Made by a program: the position numbers and the translations under genes | Notes under the pieces: model-generated | Told to the model about the DNA's origin: nothing | Databases searched by the model: none | The model's input: the letters and a program-made list of their open reading frames with translations, nothing else | NCBI RefSeq assembly: GCF_001440035.1 | Contig: NZ_LJYG01000061.1 | Coordinates: forward strand, 1 to 53,102 | DNA from: Bradyrhizobium manausense | GTDB taxonomy: Bacteria > Pseudomonadota > Alphaproteobacteria > Rhizobiales > Xanthobacteraceae | DNA: 53,102 nt | Direction: 5' to 3' | Shown: one piece after another, positions 26,000-35,615 of the stretch | Layout of the letters: each line of letters opens with the position of its first letter | Numbering within the stretch: the stretch's first letter is position 1

Positions 26000-26737
26000 T
26001 CACACCGCCAGCATTCTGCTTCCCTGGATGCTCATCAGAGTGAGATTGCCGGTAGCATAGGCGCCGGTGTCGATGTTGGCGCGGTTATATCGTACGTCGG
26101 CGCTGCGCACCGGCGTGTGACCGTGCACGACATATTTTCCAAAATGCTTTTTGCTCTCCAAGAACTCCTTACGAATCCACAAAAGATCGTTCTCTTGCTG
26201 TTCGGATAGCGCCACGCCGGGTCGAACGCCCGCATGCACAAAGAAGAAATCCCCGCACGTAAAGCTAAGCCGCAGATTGTCGAGGAATTCCAGATGCTCA
26301 GTCGGCATTGCGCGAATCAAATCGCGCAGGATCGACGTCGGCTCCTCGCGCTTCAAATCCGGCGGGGCGAGCCCGTAAGACATCAATGTCTGGGCCCCCC
26401 CGACCGCAATCCAGTCCGCGAACAGTGAAGGGTCTTCGAACACGCTCACCAGAAATGCCTCGTGATTACCCTTGAGGAAGACCGCATTGCCCCGGCGACT
26501 ACGCTCGACCAGGATGTCGAGGGTGGCGCGCGTGTCCGGGCCGCGATCGATGTAATCGCCCATGAAAACCTCGATCGCATAGTGCGGGCGGCTGCGAGCC
26601 ACGTCGGCGTCGATCACCCGCAACATCGGCTGCAGCAGATGCGCACAGCCGTGAATATCCGAGATCGCATAGATGCGAAGCCCGTCGGGCAAGCGCGGCT
26701 TGTGGATTGGCCGACGTGGTCGGGCGAAAGATATCAT
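26000..26737 (-). CDS. PPP-type metallophosphatase
   Basis: 245 residues from ATG 26737; the frame is open to 26992 but the extra 85 residues look non-coding and no strong ribosome-binding site marks either start. The metallophosphoesterase core is complete: DIHGCAHLL, GDYIDRGPD, KGNHEAFL, FFVHAGVRPG and YVVHGHTPV, with a dinuclear metal centre implied. The family includes serine/threonine protein phosphatases and Ap4A-type hydrolases. Its place beside polysaccharide genes, in a cluster with a tyrosine autokinase, suggests it may regulate polymer synthesis, but the PPP fold does not usually remove phosphotyrosine, so that is speculation. Confidence 0.8.
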   Translation of the reverse strand: MISFARPRRPIHKPRLPDGLRIYAISDIHGCAHLLQPMLRVIDADVARSRPHYAIEVFMGDYIDRGPDTRATLDILVERSRRGNAVFLKGNHEAFLVSVFEDPSLFADWIAVGGAQTLMSYGLAPPDLKREEPTSILRDLIRAMPTEHLEFLDNLRLSFTCGDFFFVHAGVRPGVALSEQQENDLLWIRKEFLESKKHFGKYVVHGHTPVRSADVRYNRANIDTGAYATGNLTLMSIQGSRMLAV

Positions 26738-26992
26738 GGGGCAAAATCGATCAGGTGGTCGAGAAATTTCCCCAAGTCGCCGGCACCTGAGAACTCCCCA
26801 TCTGATACGAACAATGCGCGGATGATGGAGTAGGTCCTCGTTCTCCGGCTTGATCACGCCAAAAGAAGGGCGGAACTTCTTGCCTACCCTTGCGACGGGT
26901 TCCACCAGTCCGTGGAAATTGCAGCGCTGAACTGCATAGCGCGGCAAAGATGCATGCCTCATTTCATGATGCATCCGCAGATTGAAATTCAT

Positions 26993-27292
26993 CTGTATTC
27001 CCGCAAGTGACTCCTCGCGGCCTCGCGACAGGTGAGCGCCTCAAAGATGAGCGAAGACGCGCTCGCGTGACCGTTAAAGCACGCGGAGGATATGGAACTT
27101 GATTCAAAATGCGGCAGCGCGTCGCCGATATGTCAGCACCGTGACGAGATCTTCAGTGCGCGTCGAATTGTCGATGCGCATTTTGACGCGACACATCATT
27201 CGTGCATCGCAAAAGTTTTGCATGCAGCGCCACAATGTCGCTGCGATCACTTAACACCCTTCGTTTGGAAGCGGTAAATCTTCAGCATCACA
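26993..27292. other. Intergenic region before the sugar-phosphate transferase gene
   Basis: No gene is supported. It should carry promoter elements for the polysaccharide gene at 27293, but I found no clear hexamer pair or dyad. Confidence 0.35.
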
Positions 27293-28759
27293 ATGACCGC
27301 CAGGCACTCTCCACACGTAGAGGATCGAATGGTTGTTGCCACTTATGGTTCTGACAGCACCTATGCCACGTCCTCCGCACGGGGCACGGCTCTTCAGAAG
27401 CCTTTTCAGCTCCTCGTCATCGCGGCCGACCTTTTGCTGATCTTGCTCTGCTACGCGCTGGCGTCGGAACTCTATAGCGTCGCCGCGCCGTCATCTGGAG
27501 ACGGAGCGCCCATCGGCGCCGGACTGATCGTCAGCGCAGTGTTCGTTGCAATCGCCTATTTTCAGGGTGTGTATGCAACGCACCGTTTGCTTAGTCTGGT
27601 CTGGCAATTGCGCAAAGCGGTGATCATCTGGCTGGTGTCACTGACGATCCTTGCGGTCGCGGCGTTTCTATTGAAATCGTCGGACAATCTCTCCCGCGGC
27701 ACGTTCCTCGTCTTCACCGGAATTGGCGGCCTTGGGTTGCTCAGCCTGCGCTTTGCGTGGCAATGGGTGCTCGGCACGAACTTTGCTAAGGGCCGATTGG
27801 TCGATCGCAAGGTTGCCTTGCTCAGCCTGAAGCCGCTTGATTTCACCTCGAGCCGTTTCAAGGACCTGCGCAAGAACGGATTCGACGTGGTTCGCCATTT
27901 CGTGCTTCCCGCTAACAACCATGGCGGCAGCTGGGAGAGGCAAATTCGCGATGTCATTCTCCAATCCCGTGCAGCGGATGTCGAGGAGTACCTGTTGGCG
28001 GTTGATTGGAATGAGCTGCCGTTGTTGCAGCAACTCGAACTGCACTTGCGCGCTGTACCACAGCCGATCCGTCTCTTGCCGGATAATTCGATCGCTGATT
28101 TGGTATCGCGCCCGTTTTTGCCGGTCAGCGGCACGGTGGCAATCGAGATTCAGCGACCACCGCTCAGCGTGTTTGAACGTCTCCAAAAGCGCTGCCTCGA
28201 CATCGGTCTGGCGTTGTTTTCGCTAGTGGCCCTGGCGCCGGTGCTGATCACCGTCTCCATTCTGATCAAGCTGGAGTCGCCTGGGAGCGTGATCTTTCGA
28301 CAGTCGCGCCGCGGCTTCAACGGCAAGCCGTTTGACATCTGGAAATTTCGCAGCATGTACGTGTGCGAGAATGGTAACTCGATTACTCAGGCAACCAAGA
28401 GGGACGCGCGCGTCACGAGGATTGGGCGCTTCCTGCGCATGACCAGCATTGACGAGTTGCCCCAGCTCTGGAACGTGCTGCGCGGCGACATGTCGTTGGT
28501 CGGACCACGCCCACATGCGCTTGCCCACGACAATTATTATGACGAGCTCATCAGCAATTACGTATACCGCCACCACATGAAGCCTGGCCTCACGGGCTGG
28601 GCTCAGGTTAACGGCTTCCGGGGCGAGACGCCGACCATCGATCTGATGGAAAAGCGGGTAGAATATGACGTTTGGTACGTAAGGAATTGGAGCATTTGGC
28701 TCGATCTGAAAATCATGGCGCGCACGGCGGCTACCGTCATTTCCCAGGAGGCGTACTAG
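27293..28759 (+). CDS. Undecaprenyl-phosphate sugar-1-phosphate transferase (initiating enzyme)
   Basis: 488 residues, ATG at 27293; a second ATG at 27329 is possible and neither has a strong ribosome-binding site. The N-terminal half has about four membrane helices ([20 protein letters not shown] and following) and a cytoplasmic CoA-binding-like domain. Residues about 290-488 are the bacterial sugar transferase catalytic domain ([96 protein letters not shown]). This is the polyisoprenyl-phosphate hexose-1-phosphate transferase layout that begins a repeat unit on the lipid carrier at the inner membrane. Substrate (glucose or galactose) cannot be told. Confidence 0.93.
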   Translation: MTARHSPHVEDRMVVATYGSDSTYATSSARGTALQKPFQLLVIAADLLLILLCYALASELYSVAAPSSGDGAPIGAGLIVSAVFVAIAYFQGVYATHRLLSLVWQLRKAVIIWLVSLTILAVAAFLLKSSDNLSRGTFLVFTGIGGLGLLSLRFAWQWVLGTNFAKGRLVDRKVALLSLKPLDFTSSRFKDLRKNGFDVVRHFVLPANNHGGSWERQIRDVILQSRAADVEEYLLAVDWNELPLLQQLELHLRAVPQPIRLLPDNSIADLVSRPFLPVSGTVAIEIQRPPLSVFERLQKRCLDIGLALFSLVALAPVLITVSILIKLESPGSVIFRQSRRGFNGKPFDIWKFRSMYVCENGNSITQATKRDARVTRIGRFLRMTSIDELPQLWNVLRGDMSLVGPRPHALAHDNYYDELISNYVYRHHMKPGLTGWAQVNGFRGETPTIDLMEKRVEYDVWYVRNWSIWLDLKIMARTAATVISQEAY

Positions 28760-28883
28760 GTCAGCGCGGGCGCCTTGGCGGGGCGCGGCGCGGACTCATT
28801 CATATGCGCCGAGCTAGATGTGGATTGACGCGAGAGCTCCTTTTGGAGCCTTTGAAGCAGGTCGTCGCGCTCATCACCAAGTT

Positions 28884-29174
28884 TTAGGCCTTATACCTAC
28901 GCGTCCTGTTCCATAGCCGCACGATGACCTCCCGTATTGCGATCAGCCGGGGCATCAGGACGAAAAAGACTCCCGTCGCGAGTGATCCGAGAGCGTGGCG
29001 AAGGGAGAATGTTTCGTTGCTATCGAGCTGGTCTTGATTCTTTTCGATCGGGACCGGCGCAAGGATTGTTCCCGACCTGTTGAGCCGCGATCGCGACCCG
29101 CGGGGAGGAACCACGATGAGCACGAATAAAACGTTGAGCAGCAGCCAGATGCTTAATATGGCAAGTATCGTCAT
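28884..29174 (-). CDS. Small two-helix membrane protein
   Basis: 96 residues, ATG at 29174. Residues 2-22 (TILAILSIWLLLNVLFVLIV) form one membrane helix, followed by a polar loop and a second hydrophobic stretch (LGSLATGVFFVLMPRLIAI) near the C-terminus. Function and family are unknown; it sits in the polysaccharide cluster, beyond the terminator that ends the kinase operon, so it is probably a separate unit. A startless coding-like frame follows on the same strand (28756-28891). Confidence 0.55.
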   Translation of the reverse strand: MTILAILSIWLLLNVLFVLIVVPPRGSRSRLNRSGTILAPVPIEKNQDQLDSNETFSLRHALGSLATGVFFVLMPRLIAIREVIVRLWNRTRRYKA

Positions 29175-29477
29175 CCAGTCCCACCGAAATGCAGCAGTAT
29201 GGGATCAAGTTAACCGTCGGAACCTCGGAAGGAAAGGGTGCGCAGCGCTGTTGCAGCGTCAGCTGGCTCCTTTCAGCCGACGAGTTCCCGAGATTGTCTC
29301 GATCACCCCACGACCGCCTTCGTCAATCCCCGCAAACATCGGCTACGACAATGACCGTCGTTTGTGGACTCCGCACCACTACGGTTGGCGCTGGACTTAT
29401 GGATCGCGCGAGCGCTAGGTGAGTTCGCCGGCGGCGGGAACCGCCCCGTATAGCGCAAGAGAATTGATCGTGAAAAG

Positions 29478-29504
29478 AAAAACGCGCGGCAGCGCGCGCT
29501 TTTT
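29478..29504. terminator. Bidirectional rho-independent terminator
   Basis: A CGCGCG stem (29483-29488 and 29493-29498) with a GCAG loop is flanked by five A on the left and five T on the right, so it works in both orientations. On the minus strand it lies about 100 bp after the last gene of the tyrosine-kinase operon (29607), which it probably ends. Confidence 0.65.
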
Positions 29505-29606
29505 CTGAACGATCGAAGATCTGTAACCTATGAACGAAGCGGTCAACTCCGGCATCACCCGGTGGCGATGGCTCCCCGCACTTCATCAGGAGTGTCCTGT
29601 CCGAAT

Positions 29607-30269
29607 TCAACCGCGCAGTGTCGCCAGGAAGGACGGGTCGATCGATTCAACGGCATCCTCCAGGAAAGCTTTGCCCAGTTTTGATGCCCTCCGATAAGCG
29701 GACACGAGTGCCGATCTCGACCCAGATCGGCGTATCAGGATGAGCCGAATGTCATTGCGTACGAGGTCCTTGACATCGGGAAGGGCGAGTGGGTCGAAGT
29801 GCGCCACCATGTCGATCCGCACCGGCATCAATCGCGCGTCGTTTGGTGCGACGAAATATGCCATCTTCAGGGCCTCGACCACGACCGGATCGTGCGGGTC
29901 GCGCTGGACCTGAAGCAGCGCCAGCGCCATCCATAGTTCAGGATTGTAAGGAGAAGTCGACAGCGTCCGCCGGACCCGGTTGAGAGCGTCGGTATGCGCT
30001 ATTGATCGTAGGATCGTGGGCCCTAGCTGACCGGACTCAATTTTCTGCAGCGCGCCGATCAAGGAATGATTGCTCTCCAGCTCCGATCCAAACGGCGAGC
30101 GCGTTCCCAACACTGAGGTCGCATCTCCAGTCCACCGCGCCCCAATCTCGGCCGCATCTGCGGGAAATGTTGTCCGCCCTAGCGCCGTCACGGCCGACGC
30201 AATGGTATAGCATCCGACCGTCACGGCCAAGGCCATCAAAAGAATGCGAAAGGAGCCCGATGAACTCAT
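29607..30269 (-). CDS. Membrane-anchored protein of unknown function
   Basis: 220 residues, ATG at 30269, starting 10 bp after the stop of the polymerase-like gene upstream, so they are co-transcribed. One N-terminal helix (ILLMALAVTVGCYTIASAVT) anchors a periplasmic domain of helical repeats (LGPTILRSIAHTDALNRVRR, ALALLQVQRDP, VVEALKMAYFVAPNDARLMP), which resembles a tetratricopeptide-like or similar helical scaffold. Proteins of this layout often follow Wzy and kinase genes in polysaccharide clusters, where they may help assemble the export machinery. No family is recognised. The operon terminator follows. Confidence 0.65.
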   Translation of the reverse strand: MSSSGSFRILLMALAVTVGCYTIASAVTALGRTTFPADAAEIGARWTGDATSVLGTRSPFGSELESNHSLIGALQKIESGQLGPTILRSIAHTDALNRVRRTLSTSPYNPELWMALALLQVQRDPHDPVVVEALKMAYFVAPNDARLMPVRIDMVAHFDPLALPDVKDLVRNDIRLILIRRSGSRSALVSAYRRASKLGKAFLEDAVESIDPSFLATLRG

Positions 30270-30279
30270 TGTCGATGCA

Positions 30280-31701
30280 TTAGTTCAATATAAAGCTAGT
30301 ATTGCGGTGCGCGGATGGCGCCGAGTGGTTGGCGCCACTGGTCCGTCCCACTGATTGTGCAAGTCCAACTCCAACCATCATCGCGACAATCGCTTGAATC
30401 GTGGGGTTTGAGAGGCTTGAGTCAAGAAAGCTCTCGCAGAGTACAACGACGACGCCGGCGGCCGCGGTGGCCGCGAAAAAGGAATCACGTCCTCGCCGGA
30501 CGGCGCCGCGAAAGCTAACGAGGAAGAACTGGGCGGCGAACGCTGCCAGGAGGGCGCTCGGCAATCTTCCCGCCTCGACAGCCATCAAGACTGCGGTAGA
30601 GGGAGGGTCTGCCAGCGCAGCTCCGAACTCCTGATAGGCTCTCGAAGTCAACCTAAAGGTTCCGAGACCATTCCCCCACGTCGGTGCATCAGAGAGCAGG
30701 TGCCTTGCCGGCGCAACTGCTTCCGGGGGGAGGCTGACGAATCCAACGAGACCCAAGCCTCCGGATAGCGAGTGCGGCACAACCATCGCGCTCGCGATCG
30801 CTGCAAGGACCAAGAACAATAGAGCCGAGGGCCAAAAGCGAAATCCCAAGCGCCGGACAGCGGCTATGAACACGAGGACCATCAATCCGCAGCCAGTAAC
30901 CGCCACCAATGTGTGTTGTTCGAGGGCCGCAAGTGCGGCGAAGGCTACGGCAATTCCTAACAGGCCGCAGAAAACGCCGACCCACAGTTGGGGGGAGGCC
31001 AGATTGTGGATGTTCTGCTGGTGCAGGTGGCGTTCGAGTGCCCGAGCGACCAGCGCGCCATTTGTCAATATCGCAAGAGCCGCAGCTGCCGGAAACAGAT
31101 TCTTAGCTGCGCCGGACTGGGGAATGATTCCGGCGAATAAATCGAGCCGGCCGAGTAGGAACTCGACTGACATAAGGGTCGTCACTGCGCTCAATACGAA
31201 CAGGATCGTTTCGGCCATACGGCGATCCCTTGTGATGATGACGGTCGACACCAGCAGCGACACATTGACCAGATAGAGGAACAGGCTTTGCAGCGTTGCG
31301 CCCGTATCAACGCTAATGCTTCCCTGCAGCGATGGCTGATTCAATGCGATCGAAGTCGCCGACCAGATCGGGTTCGCAAGCGAAGACATCGGAAAGATTT
31401 GCAACGTCATCCAGACGACCGGAAGCAAGAATATAATGAGAAACTGCTTCAGCAACTGCGCCGCAGACGCGATTTGCGCCTCCGGACCTCTTGTTGCCAT
31501 TGCCATCATCAAGGCAGTAGCAAGTGAAATCACATGCTGTGCGAAGGAGCCACTTATGATGGCCAAGATCGGACTCGCGGCCAGCAATGTGATCAAAAGC
31601 CAGGAAGCGATAAGCAATCGGAGAACCGTGAGACGTGGAAGCGGGAATGGAGCGCAGCATTGCGCGAGTGAGACATTGATACGCGTCGCATAGCCGAGCA
31701 C
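30280..31701 (-). CDS. O-antigen ligase/Wzy-like membrane protein
   Basis: 473 residues, ATG at 31701, with about ten membrane helices spread along the chain (LIASWLLITLLAASPILAII, FLIIFLLPVVWMTLQIF, LWVGVFCGLLGIAVAFAALA, ALLFLVLAAIASAMVVP and others). The large periplasmic loop with TWGNGLGTFRLTSRAYQEFG matches the Wzy_C/O-antigen ligase family. It would polymerise or transfer lipid-linked repeat units on the outer face of the inner membrane. It lies 139 bp after the VasI-like gene of the tyrosine-kinase operon. A second, unrelated-looking member of the superfamily is at 38809-40116. Confidence 0.75.
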   Translation of the reverse strand: MLGYATRINVSLAQCCAPFPLPRLTVLRLLIASWLLITLLAASPILAIISGSFAQHVISLATALMMAMATRGPEAQIASAAQLLKQFLIIFLLPVVWMTLQIFPMSSLANPIWSATSIALNQPSLQGSISVDTGATLQSLFLYLVNVSLLVSTVIITRDRRMAETILFVLSAVTTLMSVEFLLGRLDLFAGIIPQSGAAKNLFPAAAALAILTNGALVARALERHLHQQNIHNLASPQLWVGVFCGLLGIAVAFAALAALEQHTLVAVTGCGLMVLVFIAAVRRLGFRFWPSALLFLVLAAIASAMVVPHSLSGGLGLVGFVSLPPEAVAPARHLLSDAPTWGNGLGTFRLTSRAYQEFGAALADPPSTAVLMAVEAGRLPSALLAAFAAQFFLVSFRGAVRRGRDSFFAATAAAGVVVVLCESFLDSSLSNPTIQAIVAMMVGVGLAQSVGRTSGANHSAPSAHRNTSFILN

Positions 31702-31840
31702 GCGACGCCACCGTCGTCTCGGTGATGGATGGCCGGATAGTTGCCACTATGACGCATCATCACAACGCGGCCTGTCAACTCGTCACATGCAGTCGATTTA
31801 CGGGATTCGCCCGGCATGACAGTTTCCGTGACCAGCTAAA

Positions 31841-32482
31841 CTATCGAGCATAACAGTACTGCGACAAGTAACGGAGAGCCGTCGCCAGTCCAGCCATCGG
31901 CACCGCGCCGCGGATCGCGCTCGGTGTAGTCCCGATTTCGACCGCAAGCTCGTTTGCGGTTTGCCAGTTGCTGGCAGCAAGCTTCGAGGCGTCGGCGGGT
32001 AGTAGGAGCGCCACGCCGCCCTGGATTACAGATGCCTGGAACTCTGCGCGCTTCTCTCCTGCCATGAGGGCTACGTTCGGTCGCGCCGAGCGGGACAGTG
32101 GCTCGAGTACAATGAGTACAATTTCGATGCCGCCCTTCCCGCATTGCAGGCTCAGACCAGCAAGGCGTGTATCCGACTTGGCACTATCGACGACATGCAT
32201 CACTGAAATGGCATCGTCGCCGCCGTCTGGATTCTTGCTCTTCACTAGGCGCCATCCGCCCTCAAGCTGTGTCGATTGGCTGCCGGACTCGATCTGCTTG
32301 AATGCCTCTTCGTCGCAACGTCGACGCTGCTCGGCGCTGATGCCAGACCCGCAGTTCAGAATGCCCGGACGCACCGGCTCGGCTCGACCGGGAGTCGTCG
32401 TCATCAACAGACCGGTACCGAGCAGAACTGAGAGCGCCATGAGAAGCGCCGACCTGACATGCGCTAGCGCCAAATCATTCAT
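31841..32482 (-). CDS. Exported VasI-like protein in the polysaccharide operon
   Basis: 213 residues from ATG 32482 (a weak GGAT about 10 nt upstream; the frame is open to 32527). A signal anchor (about 10-34) is followed by LNCGSGISAEQRRRCDEEAF, a cysteine pair, then GGWRLVKSKNPDGGDDAI, LSLQCGKGGIEIVLIVLEP and a closing VPMAGLATALRYLSQYCY. The order of landmarks resembles the VasI/TagO-like protein at 11559-12188, though overall identity is low. It lies 68 bp after the kinase gene on the same strand, so it belongs to the export operon, not to a type VI system. A periplasmic structural or ligand-binding role is inferred. Confidence 0.6.
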   Translation of the reverse strand: MNDLALAHVRSALLMALSVLLGTGLLMTTTPGRAEPVRPGILNCGSGISAEQRRRCDEEAFKQIESGSQSTQLEGGWRLVKSKNPDGGDDAISVMHVVDSAKSDTRLAGLSLQCGKGGIEIVLIVLEPLSRSARPNVALMAGEKRAEFQASVIQGGVALLLPADASKLAASNWQTANELAVEIGTTPSAIRGAVPMAGLATALRYLSQYCYAR

Positions 32483-32550
32483 GTTGTATCCAAGGGCCCT
32501 GTCAAAAATCGGGCAAGCGCTGCCCACCGGTCCGGATCAGGCATCTGACG

Positions 32551-34965
32551 TCAATCGACGTAACCATACCTCTTGTAGTATCGATTGCGATAGTAGGCTG
32601 CGCCGTACGTATCGTAGCGGCTCATCACCGACACGTTCACCTTGTTAAGAACCGCACCGAGCATCCGCTCGCGCACAACCGGCGTTTCGTCTAGCACGCG
32701 CTCGACGATATCGATTTTCGACTTCGCCCATTCGATGACAAGGATATAGGAATCAGCCAACCCCCTGGTCGCCCGAACGTCGACGACCGGCGCCAGCGGG
32801 CTAAGATCGAGAACGATGCGATCAAAGTGCTGCCGTAGTTGCTGGAACAGGTCTTCCATCTGTTGCGAGGCCAGAACGTCGCTCGAATTCGAGAAGCGGG
32901 ATGTGATGGCACAAGGAAGAAAATGTAGATTCGTCTGCGGGTCTATCCAGACCACGTTCCTCCAGTCGGCTTGGCCGATGACGACATGGATCAAGCCATC
33001 CTGAGCAGCCGGTGTAAGCCTTGCGGTGAGGCTTGGGTTGCGGATGTCGCCATCGATCAGCAGCGTACGGCACCCGCTTTGCGCCAGGGTCTGCGCCAGC
33101 GCTTCGCTGACGGTTGACTTTCCCTCGTTCGGAAGTGCGGAGGTAATCCCCAGGACCTTGTTGGACCCTGCACCGAAATTTGCAAAATCGCTGGCTAGCT
33201 TGATTGACCGAAATCCCTCTGCGAAGCGTGAAAACGGGGCATTGATCACGTGCCGCCCGACGCTCTCCTTGGTTGAAAGCAGACGGTCGCGATGCGACTG
33301 CTGGTGGCTGAACCCGGGCGCGGACCCATGTAGTGGCAACGTCGTGCCAGATGCTCCGTATCTCGGCGGTGCCTGCTGCGGTTTGGGCTTGTCTCGTTTA
33401 CCGAATCTCCAGGCGGCCTTGCCGGATTCAGCGGAAATCGCTTTGACGGCACCCTGCTCGATGACCGGAATCGAAGCGAGACAGCGGGTATCCACGAACT
33501 GCTCGACCTGCGAAACGGTGCGGAAGACGCGATCCATCAAATCAAGTAGAATTGCGACGAGAGCCGCGAGAATCGACCCACCCACGATCGCCGCAAGCAG
33601 AATGAGTGTCGTTCTTGGCGACGTCTTGTTGGGAAGAGTCGACGCGGCCTGACTGATCACCCTCGCTTCAGTAACGGGAAACGATTGCTGCTGAACCGAG
33701 ACCATGTACAGTTGCAGAAAGTTGTCCGACAATGCGCGAGCGCTCTGAGCGTTGCTTTCCAGATCTCTCAGGACGATCTGGGCCTGGCTGGTATTATTCG
33801 AGACCGCGATCGTATCGTTCAAGCTCTTCTGGCTGGACTCCTCGCGCGCCTTAGCAATTTCAAGGTCACTCTTGTAGACCTCGGCCGTGCGTCGCAGTTC
33901 GTCAATGATCGAGCGTCGAATTTCTCGCATCTGGTTGCGTAAATTGACAACCGCCAGATGTGTCGATCCATACCGGTTCGACCAATCGGCCTGCTTGGCC
34001 GCGTACTCGAGATAGGTCTGGCGCAACTTGGTGATGACCGGGTTGGCCATCGTCTCGCTCACAGTTGCCAGTTCATTCAGAATGACCTTGGAATCTTCGC
34101 TGTCCGCATTCAATATCGTGGTGATGCGTTCGAGCTTAGCTTGTGCCTCCGCACGTTGGCTACGCGCAGTCGTCAACGAAGTATTGATTTCAGCGAGTTG
34201 CTGCTCGGTGAGCAGTCGCCCGCCGGCGTCGACGATGTTGTTCTTGGCCTTGAAATCCGCAACGGTGCGTTCGGCGGAGGACGCCTGCGACCGCAATTCC
34301 TTCAATCGGTCCTGCAGCCAGACCGCCGCCCGTCTCGAGGCCTGATATTTCGATTCCAACGAGTCCACGATATAGCCTTCGGCGACCGCGTTGGCGATCC
34401 GCGCTGCCAGGTCCTGCGATAATGCCTGAAAGGAGATCTCGATAACATAGCTCACGCCGACGCGCTTGATGCTGAGGCCGCTCGCAAAGCGAGCGAGTGC
34501 TGCGCGCAGTATTTGCTCTTCCGTGGGCGGGGTCGACTCGGAGAAAATTCTGGTAATCGCGTTACTGATGCTGCTGAGCAATCCGCCACCGTCGCTCATG
34601 AAGTCTGCCGACTCCGCAAGTTTCAGGTCCTTGATGACTTTGGAGGCGATCGCTTCGGACTTGAGAAGTTCGACCTGACTGTCGACCATCGCCGAGTCGA
34701 TCGGGTTGTCTGCGCCGCTCGCGGGCGCTTGCGTCTGCAGGCCCTGCATCTTGCGGCTGTCGATCATCAGGATGGCCGTTCCGGTATATCGCTTCGGTGC
34801 CGTGAACACGTAAAAGCCGGCAAGGCAGATGCACAGGAGCAGCGTGAAAATCATTACTGGATACTGGCGGCTCACCAGCGCAAGCGCAGAGGAGATGGTC
34901 TGCTCCAGCGATGGAGCCTCCGGCGCGGTGGTTTCAATCTCGCGAGATGTGATCTTTTGAAGCAT
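32551..34965 (-). CDS. exoP: Wzz/GumC-type chain-length protein with BY-kinase domain (ExoP-like)
   Basis: 804 residues, ATG at 34965. A Wzz domain opens the chain, with a first helix (about 35-55), a long periplasmic coiled coil (about 60-440) and a second helix (TSPRTTLILLAAIVGGSILA). The cytoplasmic part is a bacterial tyrosine kinase: Walker A ALPNEGKST, Walker A' LLIDGDIRNP, Walker B-like IVLDLSPLAPVVDV. Eight tyrosines lie in the last 21 residues, the classic autophosphorylation cluster. It controls polymer length and export at the inner membrane. It leads a four-gene minus-strand operon with the VasI-like, Wzy-like and membrane-anchored proteins, ending at the terminator near 29490. 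The outer-membrane Wza-type partner is not in the window. The gene symbol follows the rhizobial family name. Confidence 0.92.
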   Translation of the reverse strand: MLQKITSREIETTAPEAPSLEQTISSALALVSRQYPVMIFTLLLCICLAGFYVFTAPKRYTGTAILMIDSRKMQGLQTQAPASGADNPIDSAMVDSQVELLKSEAIASKVIKDLKLAESADFMSDGGGLLSSISNAITRIFSESTPPTEEQILRAALARFASGLSIKRVGVSYVIEISFQALSQDLAARIANAVAEGYIVDSLESKYQASRRAAVWLQDRLKELRSQASSAERTVADFKAKNNIVDAGGRLLTEQQLAEINTSLTTARSQRAEAQAKLERITTILNADSEDSKVILNELATVSETMANPVITKLRQTYLEYAAKQADWSNRYGSTHLAVVNLRNQMREIRRSIIDELRRTAEVYKSDLEIAKAREESSQKSLNDTIAVSNNTSQAQIVLRDLESNAQSARALSDNFLQLYMVSVQQQSFPVTEARVISQAASTLPNKTSPRTTLILLAAIVGGSILAALVAILLDLMDRVFRTVSQVEQFVDTRCLASIPVIEQGAVKAISAESGKAAWRFGKRDKPKPQQAPPRYGASGTTLPLHGSAPGFSHQQSHRDRLLSTKESVGRHVINAPFSRFAEGFRSIKLASDFANFGAGSNKVLGITSALPNEGKSTVSEALAQTLAQSGCRTLLIDGDIRNPSLTARLTPAAQDGLIHVVIGQADWRNVVWIDPQTNLHFLPCAITSRFSNSSDVLASQQMEDLFQQLRQHFDRIVLDLSPLAPVVDVRATRGLADSYILVIEWAKSKIDIVERVLDETPVVRERMLGAVLNKVNVSVMSRYDTYGAAYYRNRYYKRYGYVD

Positions 34966-35615
34966 CCGGCCCGCCTACCTAAATCTCTGTGAATGCGGCA
35001 TCAGGCTGGCCTTGCCGCCGCGCTGAATTCGTGAATTGCAAAGTACCACGTAGAAGTTGCACGTTGGTAGAATTCGACACGCCGGGTGATCGAGATCGCG
35101 GCGCTCGAGAGTTGAGCACTGGCATGAGGCCTCGGCGAGAACACCTAGCCGGATAGTTCGGCACGTTGTTGGTCAGACACGTTGTTGGTCAGAGAAGTGT
35201 CGGCAACGCTGCCGGGCCATGTCGGTGCCGCTCGCCGCAAAATCGTCATAATGCCATCTCCGTCAACTCCGCCAAAAAGCGACTTTCAAGATCGAGGCAA
35301 TTTACGCCGCCTGAGAAGATCATTGTTCGCCCATGAATTGGGCAGGTTGCCCGAATCCCGCGTGCCGACCCGGTGGAACAGCGCCCGACCGGCCACGAAT
35401 TCTGCGATGCAATATCGGCCTGAGTGTGACGGACAAGGATGGGGATCCAGCAGCTGCGGCAGGCGAGGCGAACCCGGTCTCAGGGTTACGACCGAATGAG
35501 GCGCCGGAATGCGAACGAGTCTGGTTTCGTCCGCTATGGTGGCGAGGGTCGGCTTTGAAGTTCCACCGGTGAATCTCCGATCTCCGGGCACTTGAATGAT
35601 CAAGCCGACGAGACC
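34966..35615. other. Gap upstream of the tyrosine-kinase operon
   Basis: No supported gene. It contains the 16-bp tandem repeat at 35162-35193 and must hold the promoter of the kinase operon. Minus-strand frames (for example 35286-35603) lack good composition. Confidence 0.4.
35162..35193. repeat. 16-bp tandem duplication
   Basis: CACGTTGTTGGTCAGA occurs twice head-to-tail with no spacer (35162-35177 and 35178-35193), about 200 bp upstream of the tyrosine-kinase gene. It may be a replication-slippage event or a tandem binding site. Confidence 0.6.
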
